Below are positions 1-8,075 of a stretch of DNA of 64,000 bases, in pieces. The notes under the pieces were generated by a model. The model did not search any database. It was not told the DNA's origin and saw nothing but the letters and a program-made list of their open reading frames with translations. Source of the DNA: Saccharomonospora xinjiangensis XJ-54 (lineage in GTDB: Bacteria; Actinomycetota; Actinomycetes; Mycobacteriales; Pseudonocardiaceae); NCBI RefSeq assembly GCF_000258175.1, contig NZ_JH636049.1:1572982-1636981 (forward strand). Reading direction: 5' to 3'. Every line of letters starts with the position of its first letter. Within the stretch, counting starts at the first letter, position 1. The translations under genes were made by a program, and so were the position numbers.

Positions 1-587
1 TGGACGCCGGGGTAGCGGGAGGTCACCCGCACCGCCGTCGCCACGGCCGCGGCGGGAACAGGGCGCATCGACACCACCAGCGGGCCGGCCATACCGCCTG
101 CGGGCCTGCATTCGCGATCGGTCACATACATCGGCACGTTGCGGCCCTGCTCGATGTGCCGCACCGGCACTCCCGCCTCCACCAGCGCCGACTCGAAGGT
201 GAAACTGCACCCGATGAGGAAGGACACGAGGTCGTCGCGCCAGAGATCCGACACGTCGGTGCGTTCCTCGACGAACTCGCCGTCGCGGTAGACGCGGTAG
301 GCTGGCAGGTCCGTGCGCAGATCACCGGGGAAGATCGACGCCCGCACGTCGCCGGGTTCGGTGACGTCGAGCACCGGACACGGTTTCGGGTTGCGCTGAG
401 CGAACAGGAGAACGTCGTACGCGAGCTCGCGCGGAACGCTGATGAGGTTCGCCTGCGTCCATCCTGGACAGAGCCCCGCCGTGGGGACCCGCACGCCCGA
501 GCGGAATCGCTCCCTCGCCCGCTGCGGTGCCGGTCCTGGGTCCCCCTGCTCGTCATTCCATTTCGGAGTGTGCTGCCGTTCCGTCAT
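1..587 (-). CDS. DUF1445 putative hydro-lyase (D-glutamate cyclase-like), C-terminus cut off
   Basis: The frame opens at ATG 587 and runs off the left edge, so about 195 N-terminal codons are visible. Decoded residues include [28 protein letters not shown] and [13 protein letters not shown], which match the DUF1445 family; mammalian members act as D-glutamate cyclases that yield 5-oxo-D-proline. The start overlaps the pxpC stop (ATGA), so it is probably translated together with the 5-oxoprolinase subunits. Context supports a role in glutamate/5-oxoproline metabolism, but the substrate is inferred. The family assignment is strong; the enzymatic name is less certain. Confidence 0.85.
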   Translation of the reverse strand, partial: MTERQHTPKWNDEQGDPGPAPQRARERFRSGVRVPTAGLCPGWTQANLISVPRELAYDVLLFAQRNPKPCPVLDVTEPGDVRASIFPGDLRTDLPAYRVYRDGEFVEERTDVSDLWRDDLVSFLIGCSFTFESALVEAGVPVRHIEQGRNVPMYVTDRECRPAGGMAGPLVVSMRPVPAAAVATAVRVTSRYPGV

Positions 588-1459
588 GCCGCCTCCACGA
601 ATCGCACCCGCGTTCCCGGCCTCGCCTGCGCCGCCGCATCGACGTCGGAGGACACCACCACCGCGATGACCGGGTACCCGCCCGTGACGGGATGGTCGGC
701 GAGGAAGAGCGTGGGCCTTCCCGTCGGTGGCACCTGGAGCGCGCCAGGCACCATGCCCTCGCTCGGCAGCTCCTCGGCACGTGCCCTGGCCAGCTCGGGG
801 CCGTCCAGCCGCATGCCGATCCGGTTGCTGCGCGGTGTCACGTGATAGGGCTCGCCCAGCAGCGTCGGCAGCGCCTCCCGTGCGAACCAGTCGATGCGCG
901 GCCCCGGCACGACCCGCAGGGTCAGCTCTTCGGCAGGCAGCGCTGGCACGGGCGCGAAGTCCACCGGTGGAGGCGGCAGGCTCGGCGTTCCCACGGGAAG
1001 GGTGTGCCCGGCTTCGAGCGGGGGCGGGCCGACGCCGGAGAGCACGTCGGTGGAGGCGGAGCCGAGCACCGGCTCCACGGCGAGACCGCCCCGCACGGCG
1101 ACGTAACTGCGCAGCCCGCGTTCGGGCACTCCCAGCCGCAGGCACTCGCCCGCCCGCACACGCACGACGGCGTTGACCGCGCCGCCCCTGCTTCCCACGG
1201 CGACCGGGCACGGTGCTCCGGTGACGGCCACGGTCATATCGACCAGCGCCACGGCGGCGAAGCCGCCCAGCGTCACCTCGACGGCGGCGGCACCCTCGGG
1301 GTTGCCGACGAGCCGGTTCGCCAGTCGCAGTGCCGCGCGGTCGGCCGCGCCCGAGGCGCCGACGCCGATCCCTGCGAGGCCGGGTCTGCCGAGGTCCTGC
1401 ACGGTGGCGAGCGGTCCCGTGGCGACGATCTCCAGTCCCGGGCCGCCTCGCGTGCTCAC
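584..1459 (-). CDS. pxpC: 5-oxoprolinase subunit C (KipA-like)
   Basis: A 291-residue biotin-dependent-carboxylase-like (AHS2/KipA) protein. PxpC works with PxpB and PxpA in ATP-dependent cleavage of 5-oxoproline to glutamate. The N-terminus reads [20 protein letters not shown], the family hallmark, followed by [20 protein letters not shown]. The start is GTG 1459, chosen because it overlaps the pxpB stop (GTGA) and begins directly before the conserved domain. The gene ends in an ATGA overlap with the DUF1445 gene. A PxpA (LamB/YcsF) gene is not seen in the window and could lie to the left. Confidence 0.9.
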   Translation of the reverse strand: MSTRGGPGLEIVATGPLATVQDLGRPGLAGIGVGASGAADRAALRLANRLVGNPEGAAAVEVTLGGFAAVALVDMTVAVTGAPCPVAVGSRGGAVNAVVRVRAGECLRLGVPERGLRSYVAVRGGLAVEPVLGSASTDVLSGVGPPPLEAGHTLPVGTPSLPPPPVDFAPVPALPAEELTLRVVPGPRIDWFAREALPTLLGEPYHVTPRSNRIGMRLDGPELARARAEELPSEGMVPGALQVPPTGRPTLFLADHPVTGGYPVIAVVVSSDVDAAAQARPGTRVRFVEAA

Positions 1460-2067
1460 CCTGCCTCCACGAACCGCACCCGCACACCCGGCCGCAGCAG
1501 AGCGGGCGGCTCGCGACCGGTGTCCCACAGCGTCACCTCCGTGCGCCCGATCAACTGCCAGCCGCCCGGCGACGATCGCGGGTACACGCCGCTGAACGGA
1601 CCCGCCAGAGCCACCGCGCCTTCCGGCACCGCCGTGCGTGACTCGGCGCGGCGGGGAATGTCGTGGGACCACTCGTCGGCGGTCAGGTATCCGAAGCCGG
1701 GGGCGAACCCACCGAATGCCACCGACCAGCACGCTCCGGTGTGCGCGGCGACGACCTCGCGGGGTGCGAGCCCGAGAAGACCCGCGACCTCGGCGAGGTC
1801 GTCGCCGTCGTAGGACACGGGAATCTCGACGACGTCCTCCCCGGTGTGGGAGGTGCGGACAGGCCGGGCGGCCCGCACAGCGCGCTCCACGGCGGCGCGG
1901 TCCAGCGTGCGGGGGTCGAATCGCACCAGCAGCGTCCTGGCCGCGGGCACCAGATCGACGACTCCGGGGGGAGAGTCGGCACGAAGGGCCGCGTGCAGGG
2001 CCGTGACCTGCGCGAGGTCGTCGAGTTCCACGAGCAGACCCGTGTCACCGCACGGCAGCAGGTGCAT
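1456..2067 (-). CDS. pxpB: 5-oxoprolinase subunit B (KipI-like)
   Basis: A 203-residue allophanate-hydrolase-subunit-1/KipI domain protein. Visible motifs are [11 protein letters not shown] near the N-terminus, the central [12 protein letters not shown] and the C-terminal [15 protein letters not shown], all typical of PxpB. It forms the ATP-dependent 5-oxoprolinase with PxpC and PxpA. I chose ATG 2067, preceded by AAGGTGG; the frame stays open upstream to 2358, but that part would lie across the GntR gene and has no family similarity. It is the first gene of the operon and diverges from the GntR regulator. Confidence 0.9.
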   Translation of the reverse strand: MHLLPCGDTGLLVELDDLAQVTALHAALRADSPPGVVDLVPAARTLLVRFDPRTLDRAAVERAVRAARPVRTSHTGEDVVEIPVSYDGDDLAEVAGLLGLAPREVVAAHTGACWSVAFGGFAPGFGYLTADEWSHDIPRRAESRTAVPEGAVALAGPFSGVYPRSSPGGWQLIGRTEVTLWDTGREPPALLRPGVRVRFVEAG

Positions 2068-2093
2068 GTCACCACCTTCGTGTCGATCGCTCG

Positions 2094-2116
2094 ACCGTAT
2101 CGAATTGTTGAACAAT
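2094..2116 (-). promoter_or_regulatory. pxp promoter -10 with overlapping FCD-type operator
   Basis: ATTGTTGAACAAT at 2104-2116 has two perfect 6-base arms around one centre base and contains TTGT-NNN-ACAA, the pattern of GntR/FCD operators (TNGTNNNACNA). On the minus strand a TACGGT -10 candidate lies at 2094-2099. The operator therefore sits just upstream of the pxpB -10, where a bound regulator would block RNA polymerase. It lies between pxpB and the divergent GntR gene. Confidence 0.6.
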
Positions 2117-2176
2117 CCTGCAAGACCCTTGTGCGGTCCCACTGATATCCTGCGGGACGGCGAAGGGGGAGGTCGC

Positions 2177-2899
2177 ATGACTGGCACGGACCCGTGGGTG
2201 GACCTGCTCACGGGTGATCGCGCGTTGCTCGACAGGACGAGCACGGCGGAACGCGTGGCCGACGTGCTGCGCCAGCGGATCATCGAAGGCGCCCTGCCAC
2301 CTGGAACCCGGCTGTCGGAGGAGAACGCGGGGCGAGCGCTGTCGGTGTCCCGCAACACCCTCCGCGAGGCGTTCCGGCTGCTGGTCCACGAAAGGCTGCT
2401 CGTCCACGAGTTTCACAGGGGCGTGTTCGTGCGGGTGCCCGGCGCCGGCGACGTCGCCGACCTGTACCGGGTGCGGCGCATGCTGGAGACCCGCGCAGTC
2501 CGGCTGGCGGGGACAGCAGGCGAGGAGCGCATCGCCGCGCTGGATGCCGCCGTTTCCGAGGGCGAGCGGGCCTATGCCGAAGAGCGCTGGGTGGACGTCG
2601 GCACCGCGAACATGCGGTTCCATCAGGCTGTCGGCGGGTTGGCGAGCAGCCCGCGCGTTGACGAGCTGATGCGGCAGTTGCTGGCCGAGCTGCGTCTCGC
2701 CTTCCACGTCATGTCCCGGCCCCGCGACTTCCACGAGCCCTACCTCGGGTTCAACCGTGAGATCACCACGCTGGTCCTCGACGGCCGCCTTGCCGAGGCG
2801 GAACGGGCGTTGGAGGACTACTTCGACAAGGCGGAGGCCCAGCTCGTCTCCGCATTCGCCGAGTCAGGCGGCCCGGAAGGCGCTCACATGGCGCGGTAG
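2177..2899 (+). CDS. GntR family regulator, FCD subfamily
   Basis: A 240-residue regulator. The N-terminal winged helix (about residues 20-85) contains LRQRIIEGALPPGTRLSEE and SRNTLREAFRLLVHERLL; the C-terminal helical FCD ligand domain carries RVRRMLETRAVRLA and the FHQAVGGLASSPR segment. It probably senses an acid effector and controls the divergent pxp operon through the palindrome between them. The start at ATG 2177 follows GGGGGAGG. Its last 16 bases overlap the convergent glycosylase gene. The effector (5-oxoproline or glutamate) is inferred from context only. Confidence 0.9.
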   Translation: MTGTDPWVDLLTGDRALLDRTSTAERVADVLRQRIIEGALPPGTRLSEENAGRALSVSRNTLREAFRLLVHERLLVHEFHRGVFVRVPGAGDVADLYRVRRMLETRAVRLAGTAGEERIAALDAAVSEGERAYAEERWVDVGTANMRFHQAVGGLASSPRVDELMRQLLAELRLAFHVMSRPRDFHEPYLGFNREITTLVLDGRLAEAERALEDYFDKAEAQLVSAFAESGGPEGAHMAR

Positions 2900-3795
2900 T
2901 CCCGCACCGGGTAGCGGGGCCCGAACCTCGGCCGGGTGTGCCCCGCCGCCTCCAGGTACCGCACGACCCGCTGCCGCTGCGGCGCGTACGGCGCCAGCAC
3001 CTCCGCCATGCCCTCGTCGTCCAGCGGGCGGCCCAGCAGGGCGTACCCGACGATCGACGGCACGTGGAAGTCGCCGAAACTCACGGCGTCGGGGTCTCCC
3101 CACGCCCGCTGCGCGATCTCGGCCGCCGTCCACACGCCGATGCCGGGAACCGCCCGCAGCAGCGCGCGACCGCGTTCCCCGCGCAGGGCGGCGGCCCGCT
3201 CCAGCCGGGACGCGACGCGCGCGGCGGCCACCAGGGTCGTGCGCCGCCGCAAATCGACCCCGGCTCTGTGCCACTGCCATTCGGTGACGGACCGGATCGC
3301 GGCAGCGCTCGGGGGCACCCGCAGCCCTGCGGGCGCGGGGCCGGGCGCCGGTTCGCCGAACCAGCGGCACAACTCCCGCCACGACCTGCGCGCCTCATGT
3401 GTCGTGACCTTCTGCTCCAGCACGGCGGGCACGAGCGCGTCCCACACCCGCCCCGTGCTGGTCAGCCGCAGCAGCGGCGAACGACGGCGGGCCTCGGCGA
3501 CGACGTCGTGGTGTGCGACGAACCCGGTGTCGTCGTCGGCTGCGCCCAACAGGGCGGGCAGCCCGTCGAGCAGGAAGCCCGCGCCGTCGCCCCACGCCCG
3601 TGCCTCCACGGTCCCGTCGCCGCGCACACGGAGGACGAGCGTGCCGGGACCGTCGGGGGTGTTGGCGGCGACCCACGTCCGTCCACCCTCGTCATGGCGA
3701 AGGCACGGATCGCCCCTGCCTCTCCGCAGGGGCGCCAGCACACCCCTGACGTCGAGCGGGAACGGCAGCGTCAGGCTGCGGGACACCTCAGGCAT
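2884..3795 (-). CDS. alkA: DNA-3-methyladenine glycosylase II-like (HhH-GPD) protein
   Basis: A 303-residue base-excision repair glycosylase. The helix-hairpin-helix motif LLRAVPGIGVWTAAEIAQRA is followed by the GPD-type loop DAVSFGDFHVP with the expected catalytic Asp; VLEQKVTTHEARRSWREL matches AlkA-type proteins. It should remove alkylated purines from DNA. The start ATG 3795 overlaps the stop of the upstream nucleotidyltransferase gene by 8 bases, so the two are probably co-transcribed. The 3' end overlaps the convergent GntR gene by 16 bases. Substrate range cannot be read from sequence. Confidence 0.85.
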   Translation of the reverse strand: MPEVSRSLTLPFPLDVRGVLAPLRRGRGDPCLRHDEGGRTWVAANTPDGPGTLVLRVRGDGTVEARAWGDGAGFLLDGLPALLGAADDDTGFVAHHDVVAEARRRSPLLRLTSTGRVWDALVPAVLEQKVTTHEARRSWRELCRWFGEPAPGPAPAGLRVPPSAAAIRSVTEWQWHRAGVDLRRRTTLVAAARVASRLERAAALRGERGRALLRAVPGIGVWTAAEIAQRAWGDPDAVSFGDFHVPSIVGYALLGRPLDDEGMAEVLAPYAPQRQRVVRYLEAAGHTRPRFGPRYPVRDYRAM

Positions 3796-4867
3796 CGCTG
3801 GAGAACCGGATCGCGGAATCGGGCAGTTCGATCTCGGGCCACACCCTGGCGCCGTCGAGCAGTTCGCACCCCGCCCCCACGACCGCCCTGTCGCCCAGCA
3901 CGACACCGCGCAGCACCGCGTCCTTGCCGACCCTGGCTCCCGCGCCGAGCACGGAGTGTTCCACCACGGCGCCCTCGGCGACCTCCGCGCCGTCGAACAG
4001 CACCGAGCCCCGCACACGCGCGCCCGACGCCACACGCGCCCCCGCGCCGACGGTGGACCCTCCTGTCACCTCGGCGTCACCGGCGACCACCGCGCCGTCG
4101 AGCACCAGCCGCTGCCCGGCGGGGCCGGGAAGAGCCGCCGACGGCGCGATGCCCGTGACGAGATCCGCCGAACCACGCACGAAAGCCTCAGGGGTACCGA
4201 CGTCGAGCCAGTACGAATCGTCAACGAACCCGTGCACATGCCGTCCCCGCTCCAGCAGTCCGGGGAACGTCTCGCGCTCCACCGAGACGCGGCGGCCTGC
4301 CGGAATCTCCTCGATCACCGACCTGCGGAACACGTAACATCCCGCGTTGATCTGATCGGTCGGCGGGTTCGGTGTCTTCTCGAGGAACGCGGTCACACGG
4401 CCGTCGTCGGCGGTGGGCACCGAACCGAACCGTGAGGGGTCGTCCACCCGCTGAAGGTGCAACGTCACGTCGGCGCGGGAGGTGCGGTGGGCGGCGACCA
4501 GCGCCGCGAGGTCCGCACCGGACAGGATGTCCCCGTTGAAGATCACCGCGTCGTCGGCTCTCAGATGGTCGGCGACGTTACGAATGGCCCCGCCCGTGTC
4601 CAGCGGCTCCGACTCGACCACGTACTCGATGTCGAGGCCCAGCGCGGAACCGTCGCCGAAGTACCGTTCGAACACCTCCGCGCGGTAGGACGTGCCGAGC
4701 ACCACGTGTGTAATTCCCGCGGCGCGAATGCGCGACAGCATGTGGGACAGGAACGGAACCCCCGCCGTCGGCAGCATCGGCTTCGGCGCCGAAAGGGTGA
4801 GCGGACGCAGCCGCGTCCCCTTGCCGCCGACGAGGATCACGGCATCAGCACCCGACACGGACGTCAT
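3788..4867 (-). CDS. manC: Mannose-1-phosphate guanylyltransferase / NDP-sugar pyrophosphorylase
   Basis: A 359-residue two-domain enzyme. The N-terminal Rossmann-like nucleotidyltransferase has AVILVGGKGTRLRPLT and KPMLPTAGVPFL (about residues 8-40) and FNGDILSG (about 113); the C-terminus is a left-handed beta-helix of hexapeptide repeats (about 245-345). Length and context match the mycobacterial enzyme Rv3264c, which makes GDP-mannose next to wbbL. GDP-mannose would feed phosphatidylinositol mannosides and other mannoconjugates. A glucose-1-phosphate-specific activity cannot be excluded. It is the upstream partner of the glycosylase gene and diverges from the gene at 4999. Confidence 0.85.
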   Translation of the reverse strand: MTSVSGADAVILVGGKGTRLRPLTLSAPKPMLPTAGVPFLSHMLSRIRAAGITHVVLGTSYRAEVFERYFGDGSALGLDIEYVVESEPLDTGGAIRNVADHLRADDAVIFNGDILSGADLAALVAAHRTSRADVTLHLQRVDDPSRFGSVPTADDGRVTAFLEKTPNPPTDQINAGCYVFRRSVIEEIPAGRRVSVERETFPGLLERGRHVHGFVDDSYWLDVGTPEAFVRGSADLVTGIAPSAALPGPAGQRLVLDGAVVAGDAEVTGGSTVGAGARVASGARVRGSVLFDGAEVAEGAVVEHSVLGAGARVGKDAVLRGVVLGDRAVVGAGCELLDGARVWPEIELPDSAIRFSSDA

Positions 4868-4952
4868 CTCGCGCAGACCCCTCCCATACCTACATCATCG
4901 ACTCGGATGACGAAGCACACCCAACCCTTCGACGGCCGGGTGCCCGAGGGCC

Positions 4953-4958
4953 TACCCT
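4953..4958 (+). promoter_or_regulatory. Putative -10 element for the gene at 4999
   Basis: TACCCT at 4953-4958 fits TANNNT, with TTCGAC at 4928-4933 as a possible -35 at 19-base spacing. The predicted leader of about 35 bases contains the ribosome binding site GGAGAGGG. Confidence 0.35.
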
Positions 4959-4998
4959 AGAGGCCGAAGGCGGCGGCCCCGTCCGGAGAGGGCCATCG

Positions 4999-5487
4999 GT
5001 GAGGGTATGGGGGTGCGAGGACATGGATCCCCGCGACCGCGCGGACGCCGTGCTCGCCCGCGCACAGGCACGCGACGGCGTTGTCACGCCGGACAATATG
5101 ACGTCACCGATGGACGCTGCGAACACACAGCAGATCCCGCGTTCGGTGGTGCGCCGGATCGACGCCGAACCCGATCCGGACAGCACGACGAAACTGCCGT
5201 CCTCGATGATCGAGGCGAACGACGTCGGACGCCGGTCGCATCTCTCCGAGTCGATGCCGACGACGCCGCTGGAGCAGCCGCTGGCCAACCAGCCCGACGT
5301 CACCCAGCCTGTGCCGATGCCGCAGGCCGACCGAGGTGGCGCCAAGGCGGGTGCGGACGCCTCGGCAGGCGCCGGCGGCTCCTCACCCGACAGCTCCGGC
5401 GCGGCGGACACCGACGGCGGGCTGGTACCCACCACCAAGACCACGCAGAACCAGTCGTTCGTCGCGCGCAGGCTCGAAGGACTGTGA
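4999..5487 (+). CDS. Hypothetical hydrophilic actinobacterial protein
   Basis: A 162-residue protein without membrane segments. The first part, MDPRDRADAVLARAQARDG and then DNMTSPMDAANTQQIPRSVV, looks conserved-type; the rest is Pro/Ser/Gly/Ala-rich and probably disordered. I recognise it only as a conserved unknown of Pseudonocardiaceae. GTG 4999 was chosen because GGAGAGGG lies six bases upstream; ATG 5023, which begins MDPRDRAD, is an alternative start and may be the real one by family length. It diverges from manC and converges with wbbL. Confidence 0.7.
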   Translation: MRVWGCEDMDPRDRADAVLARAQARDGVVTPDNMTSPMDAANTQQIPRSVVRRIDAEPDPDSTTKLPSSMIEANDVGRRSHLSESMPTTPLEQPLANQPDVTQPVPMPQADRGGAKAGADASAGAGGSSPDSSGAADTDGGLVPTTKTTQNQSFVARRLEGL

Positions 5488-5512
5488 CGCGGTCACACGG
5501 TGGCCCTGTGAC
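5483..5512. terminator. Inverted-repeat terminator candidate between convergent genes
   Basis: TGTGAC (5483-5488), GTCACA (5492-5497) and TGTGAC (5507-5512) can pair in two alternative ways, either around GCG or around a 9-base loop. It follows the stop at 5487 and precedes the wbbL stop. There is no U-tract, as is usual in high-GC actinobacteria. Confidence 0.4.
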
Positions 5513-5533
5513 GGGGCCGCCGGAACCAGCCCG

Positions 5534-6397
5534 TCAGCCTCTGGTCTCGACCTTCAACCGCACCGCGAGCCCCAGTTTCACGGCCGCGAGCACGGGTTTC
5601 CACAGCAGGCCCCGATGCCGGTCGGCGAGGTAGCGGTACGCGCTGGTGTGGTGAGCGCTGAGCATCCGCTCCGACGCCTTCGACGTGGACGCCCCTCCGA
5701 TGTGCATGACACTCGCCGATGGCGCGTAGACGTTGAGCCAGCCCGCCCTGCCCAGCCGGTCGCCGAGATCGACGTCCTCGAAGTACATGAAGTAGCGGTC
5801 ATCGAAGCCCGCGACGGAGTCGAACGCCGCTCTGCGCAGGAGAAGGCACGAGCCGGAGAGCCAGCCGACGGTCCGCTCGGTGGGAGCCGCCTTCTCCTGC
5901 CGGTACGAGCGGGTCCACGGGTTGCCTGGCCAGATCTTGCCGAACACGGCGTGCCCGATTCCCCTGCCCAGCGAGGGAAGCAGCCGCGCCGACGGGTACA
6001 CCGAGCCGTCGGGTTCGCGGATCAGCGGGCCGAATGCCCCTCCCCTCGGCCAGCGTTGCGCCACCTCCAGCAGCGCGTCCAGCGAGCCGGGGTCCCATTC
6101 GAGGTCGGGGTTGGCGACGACGATCCAGCCGACCTCGTCGCCGAGGGTGGCGACACCGGCGTTGACGCCGCCGCCGTAGCCGAGATTGCCGCCAGTGGGG
6201 ACGAAGTGAACGGCCTCCCGCTCGGCAGCCGCCTTCTCGGGGACACCGTCCACCGACCCGTTGTCGGCGAGCACCACCGAGACCTCGCGTTCGGTGGCCT
6301 TCTCCAGTGTGTCGAGAAATCGGTCCAGGGTCTTGCCAGGCGAGTAGGTCACTGTCACCACGGCGAGGCCGTCACCGTACGTCTTCGACTCCGTCAC
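5534..6397 (-). CDS. wbbL: N-acetylglucosaminyl-diphospho-decaprenol L-rhamnosyltransferase
   Basis: A GT2 enzyme of about 287 residues. Shared with mycobacterial WbbL, as I remember it: VVTVTYSPG, VLADNGSVDG, WIVVANPDLEW, DGSVYPSARLLPSLGRG, RTVGWLSGSCLLLRRAAFD and FDDRYFMYFEDVDLGDRLG. It transfers rhamnose from dTDP-rhamnose to decaprenyl-diphosphoryl-GlcNAc, making the linker that joins arabinogalactan to peptidoglycan at the inner membrane face. I chose GTG 6397 (VTESKTYG); ATG 6412 adds five residues and neither has a ribosome binding site. Neighbouring manC, rmlB and rmlD fit the role. Confidence 0.88.
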   Translation of the reverse strand: MTESKTYGDGLAVVTVTYSPGKTLDRFLDTLEKATEREVSVVLADNGSVDGVPEKAAAEREAVHFVPTGGNLGYGGGVNAGVATLGDEVGWIVVANPDLEWDPGSLDALLEVAQRWPRGGAFGPLIREPDGSVYPSARLLPSLGRGIGHAVFGKIWPGNPWTRSYRQEKAAPTERTVGWLSGSCLLLRRAAFDSVAGFDDRYFMYFEDVDLGDRLGRAGWLNVYAPSASVMHIGGASTSKASERMLSAHHTSAYRYLADRHRGLLWKPVLAAVKLGLAVRLKVETRG

Positions 6398-6546
6398 CCC
6401 GCCATTGTGCACCGTGGCCGTCGGCCGGAATCGTCGTGGCTCGCGTCACTCCGTTGCGCACTGCGCGCTGTGCGGTTCCGGCGGAACACCGAGGCGGGGG
6501 CGGCACCGGTGCGCCGCCCCCGCCTCGTTTTTCGCGTGCTACAGGC

Positions 6547-6771
6547 TCACTTGGCCGACTGGTCGATGTCCACCAGCGCCGCGGCGAGCCGGAAGAAGTT
6601 GTTGGTCCCCAGATCGCGCACCGTCTTGATCCCGAACGCGGCGGCCAGCTTCTCGGCGTCGCCTTCGCTGACACCCGCCAGTGCGGCGACCGGCGCGTCC
6701 AGCACCTCGGCCACGGTCAGGTTCTCGTACGCCTTGTCCAGCTGCTTGTCCAGGTCCGCGGAAACGGCCAC
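6547..6771 (-). CDS. Small helix-hairpin-helix-like conserved protein
   Basis: A protein of about 74 residues with SADLDKQLDKAYENLTVAEV, then ALAGVSEGDAEKLAAAFGIKTVRDLGTNNFF. The pattern gV-s..dA..L..af.IkTv.DLg resembles the helix-hairpin-helix folds of DUF4332-type proteins; the function is unknown. GTG 6771 follows GGAGG at a short distance; starts at 6783 or 6786 add four or five residues. It is a single gene between wbbL and the GT4 genes, with a TAGCCT -10 candidate upstream at 6806-6811. Confidence 0.7.
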   Translation of the reverse strand: MAVSADLDKQLDKAYENLTVAEVLDAPVAALAGVSEGDAEKLAAAFGIKTVRDLGTNNFFRLAAALVDIDQSAK

Positions 6772-6884
6772 TGAGCCTCCCATCACCAGTAGTTGATCTT
6801 GCAGTGGCCAGGCTAGTGGCTCACCCCACCGGCGTGATCACCCCCCGTCGCGTGATTCACCCTCCCGCCATGCGAGATTCACGC

Positions 6885-6905
6885 GCTCGTCCTACAGCGA
6901 CGAGC
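6885..6905 (-). terminator. Stem-loop after the GT4 gene ending at 6915
   Basis: A perfect 7-bp stem GCTCGTC/GACGAGC with a 7-base loop lies 10 bases beyond the stop codon at 6915. It lacks a U-tract and is a plausible high-GC terminator. Confidence 0.5.
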
Positions 6906-6914
6906 CCGGACTCC

Positions 6915-8063
6915 TCACGGCCGCCCGCGCCGGTGCCGGTGCCACGCTCGCTCGTACGCCTCCCGGTGCGCCTCGGCACTGGCGGTCCACGAGAAATCCT
7001 TCGCCCTCCGCAGCGCGGCCTGAGCCAGTTCGGCACGCCGCGCGGGATCGTCGAGCAACTCCCGCAAGGCCGCGGCGACGTCGCCCGCTCCGACCCCGCA
7101 GTACGCCACCGCATCGCCACCGACCTCGGGCAGGGCGAGGCGGCGGGTGGTGAGCACGCACGCGCCGGAGGCCATCGCCTCCAGTACCGGAAGTCCGAAC
7201 CCCTCCCCGAGACTCGGGTACGCCACGACGTCCGCACCGCCGAGGAACCCGGAGAGCGTGTCGAACGGCAGGTAGCCCGCCCGGATCACCCTCAACCGCA
7301 GCGGCGCGTCGGCGAGGGCGTTCTCGACCTGTGAATCCCAGCCCGGCTGCCCCGCCAGCACGAGAGCGGGAGGGCTGGGGCAGTCGGCGACCGCGAGCGA
7401 GAACCCCCTGATCAGTGCGGGGACGTTCTTGCGCGGTTCCAGCGCTCCGAGGAACGCGATGTACGGCATCGTCCCGAGCCCCACGGCGTCGCGGGCTGCC
7501 TTGATCTCCTCCTGCGACGGCGGGTGGAAGCGGGCGGAGTCAACCCCGTGCCGGATCACGTGCATTTCCGCGCCCCGCACCCTGGTGACCCTGCGCAGCT
7601 CCTCGGCGGTGGCGACGCTGGGCACCACGCACAGCGACGCCTTGCGCAGCGCGGTCGTCGTCCACGCGCGGAAGAACCGGGCCTTCACCGACGAGTGCAG
7701 GACGGGATCGGTGAAGAACGTGGCGTCGTGCAGCGTCACGACGGAGGCGGTGCGGCTGGCCAGCGGCATCGTGTAATGCGGTGAGTGAATGACGTCGATG
7801 GCGAGCCTGCGGGCGAGGCCGGGCAGCGTGGTCTGTTCCCACGTGAGCCGCGCCGTGCGGGTGGCAGCCGACTGTGCGGTGTGCACGATGCGCGAGCGGG
7901 GCGCGAGCTGCGAGTACAGCTGCGCGTCACGGGCCTGGCACACCACGGTCGGACCGGCACCGCTCTCGTCGAGCGCCGCGACGAGAGAATCGACGTACCG
8001 GCCCACACCCCCTCGGTCGGCAGGCACCGCCGTGGCGTCGATCAACACACGCGGTTCGGGCAC
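6915..8063 (-). CDS. GT4 family glycosyltransferase
   Basis: A 382-residue GT-B fold enzyme. It has the N-terminal donor-independent domain with GGVGRYVDSLVAAL (about 18-31), the hinge region FLGALEPRKNVPALIRGF (about 207-224), and the nucleotide-binding segment YPSLGEGFGLPVLEAMASG (about 285-303) with the EX7E motif of retaining GT4 enzymes. It is likely a cytoplasmic mannosyl- or rhamnosyltransferase for a surface glycan; the sugar is not readable. The start is GTG 8063, with TAGGCT seven bases upstream. It sits 9 bases after a paralogous gene, so an operon is likely. Confidence 0.88.
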   Translation of the reverse strand: MPEPRVLIDATAVPADRGGVGRYVDSLVAALDESGAGPTVVCQARDAQLYSQLAPRSRIVHTAQSAATRTARLTWEQTTLPGLARRLAIDVIHSPHYTMPLASRTASVVTLHDATFFTDPVLHSSVKARFFRAWTTTALRKASLCVVPSVATAEELRRVTRVRGAEMHVIRHGVDSARFHPPSQEEIKAARDAVGLGTMPYIAFLGALEPRKNVPALIRGFSLAVADCPSPPALVLAGQPGWDSQVENALADAPLRLRVIRAGYLPFDTLSGFLGGADVVAYPSLGEGFGLPVLEAMASGACVLTTRRLALPEVGGDAVAYCGVGAGDVAAALRELLDDPARRAELAQAALRRAKDFSWTASAEAHREAYERAWHRHRRGRP

Positions 8064-8069
8064 CCGTGC

Positions 8070-8075
8070 AGCCTA
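8070..8075 (-). promoter_or_regulatory. Putative -10 (TAGGCT) formed partly by a stop codon
   Basis: TAGGCT on the minus strand ends 6 bases before GTG 8063, compatible with a leaderless transcript. Its first three bases are the TAG stop codon of the upstream GT4 gene (8073-8075). Confidence 0.4.
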
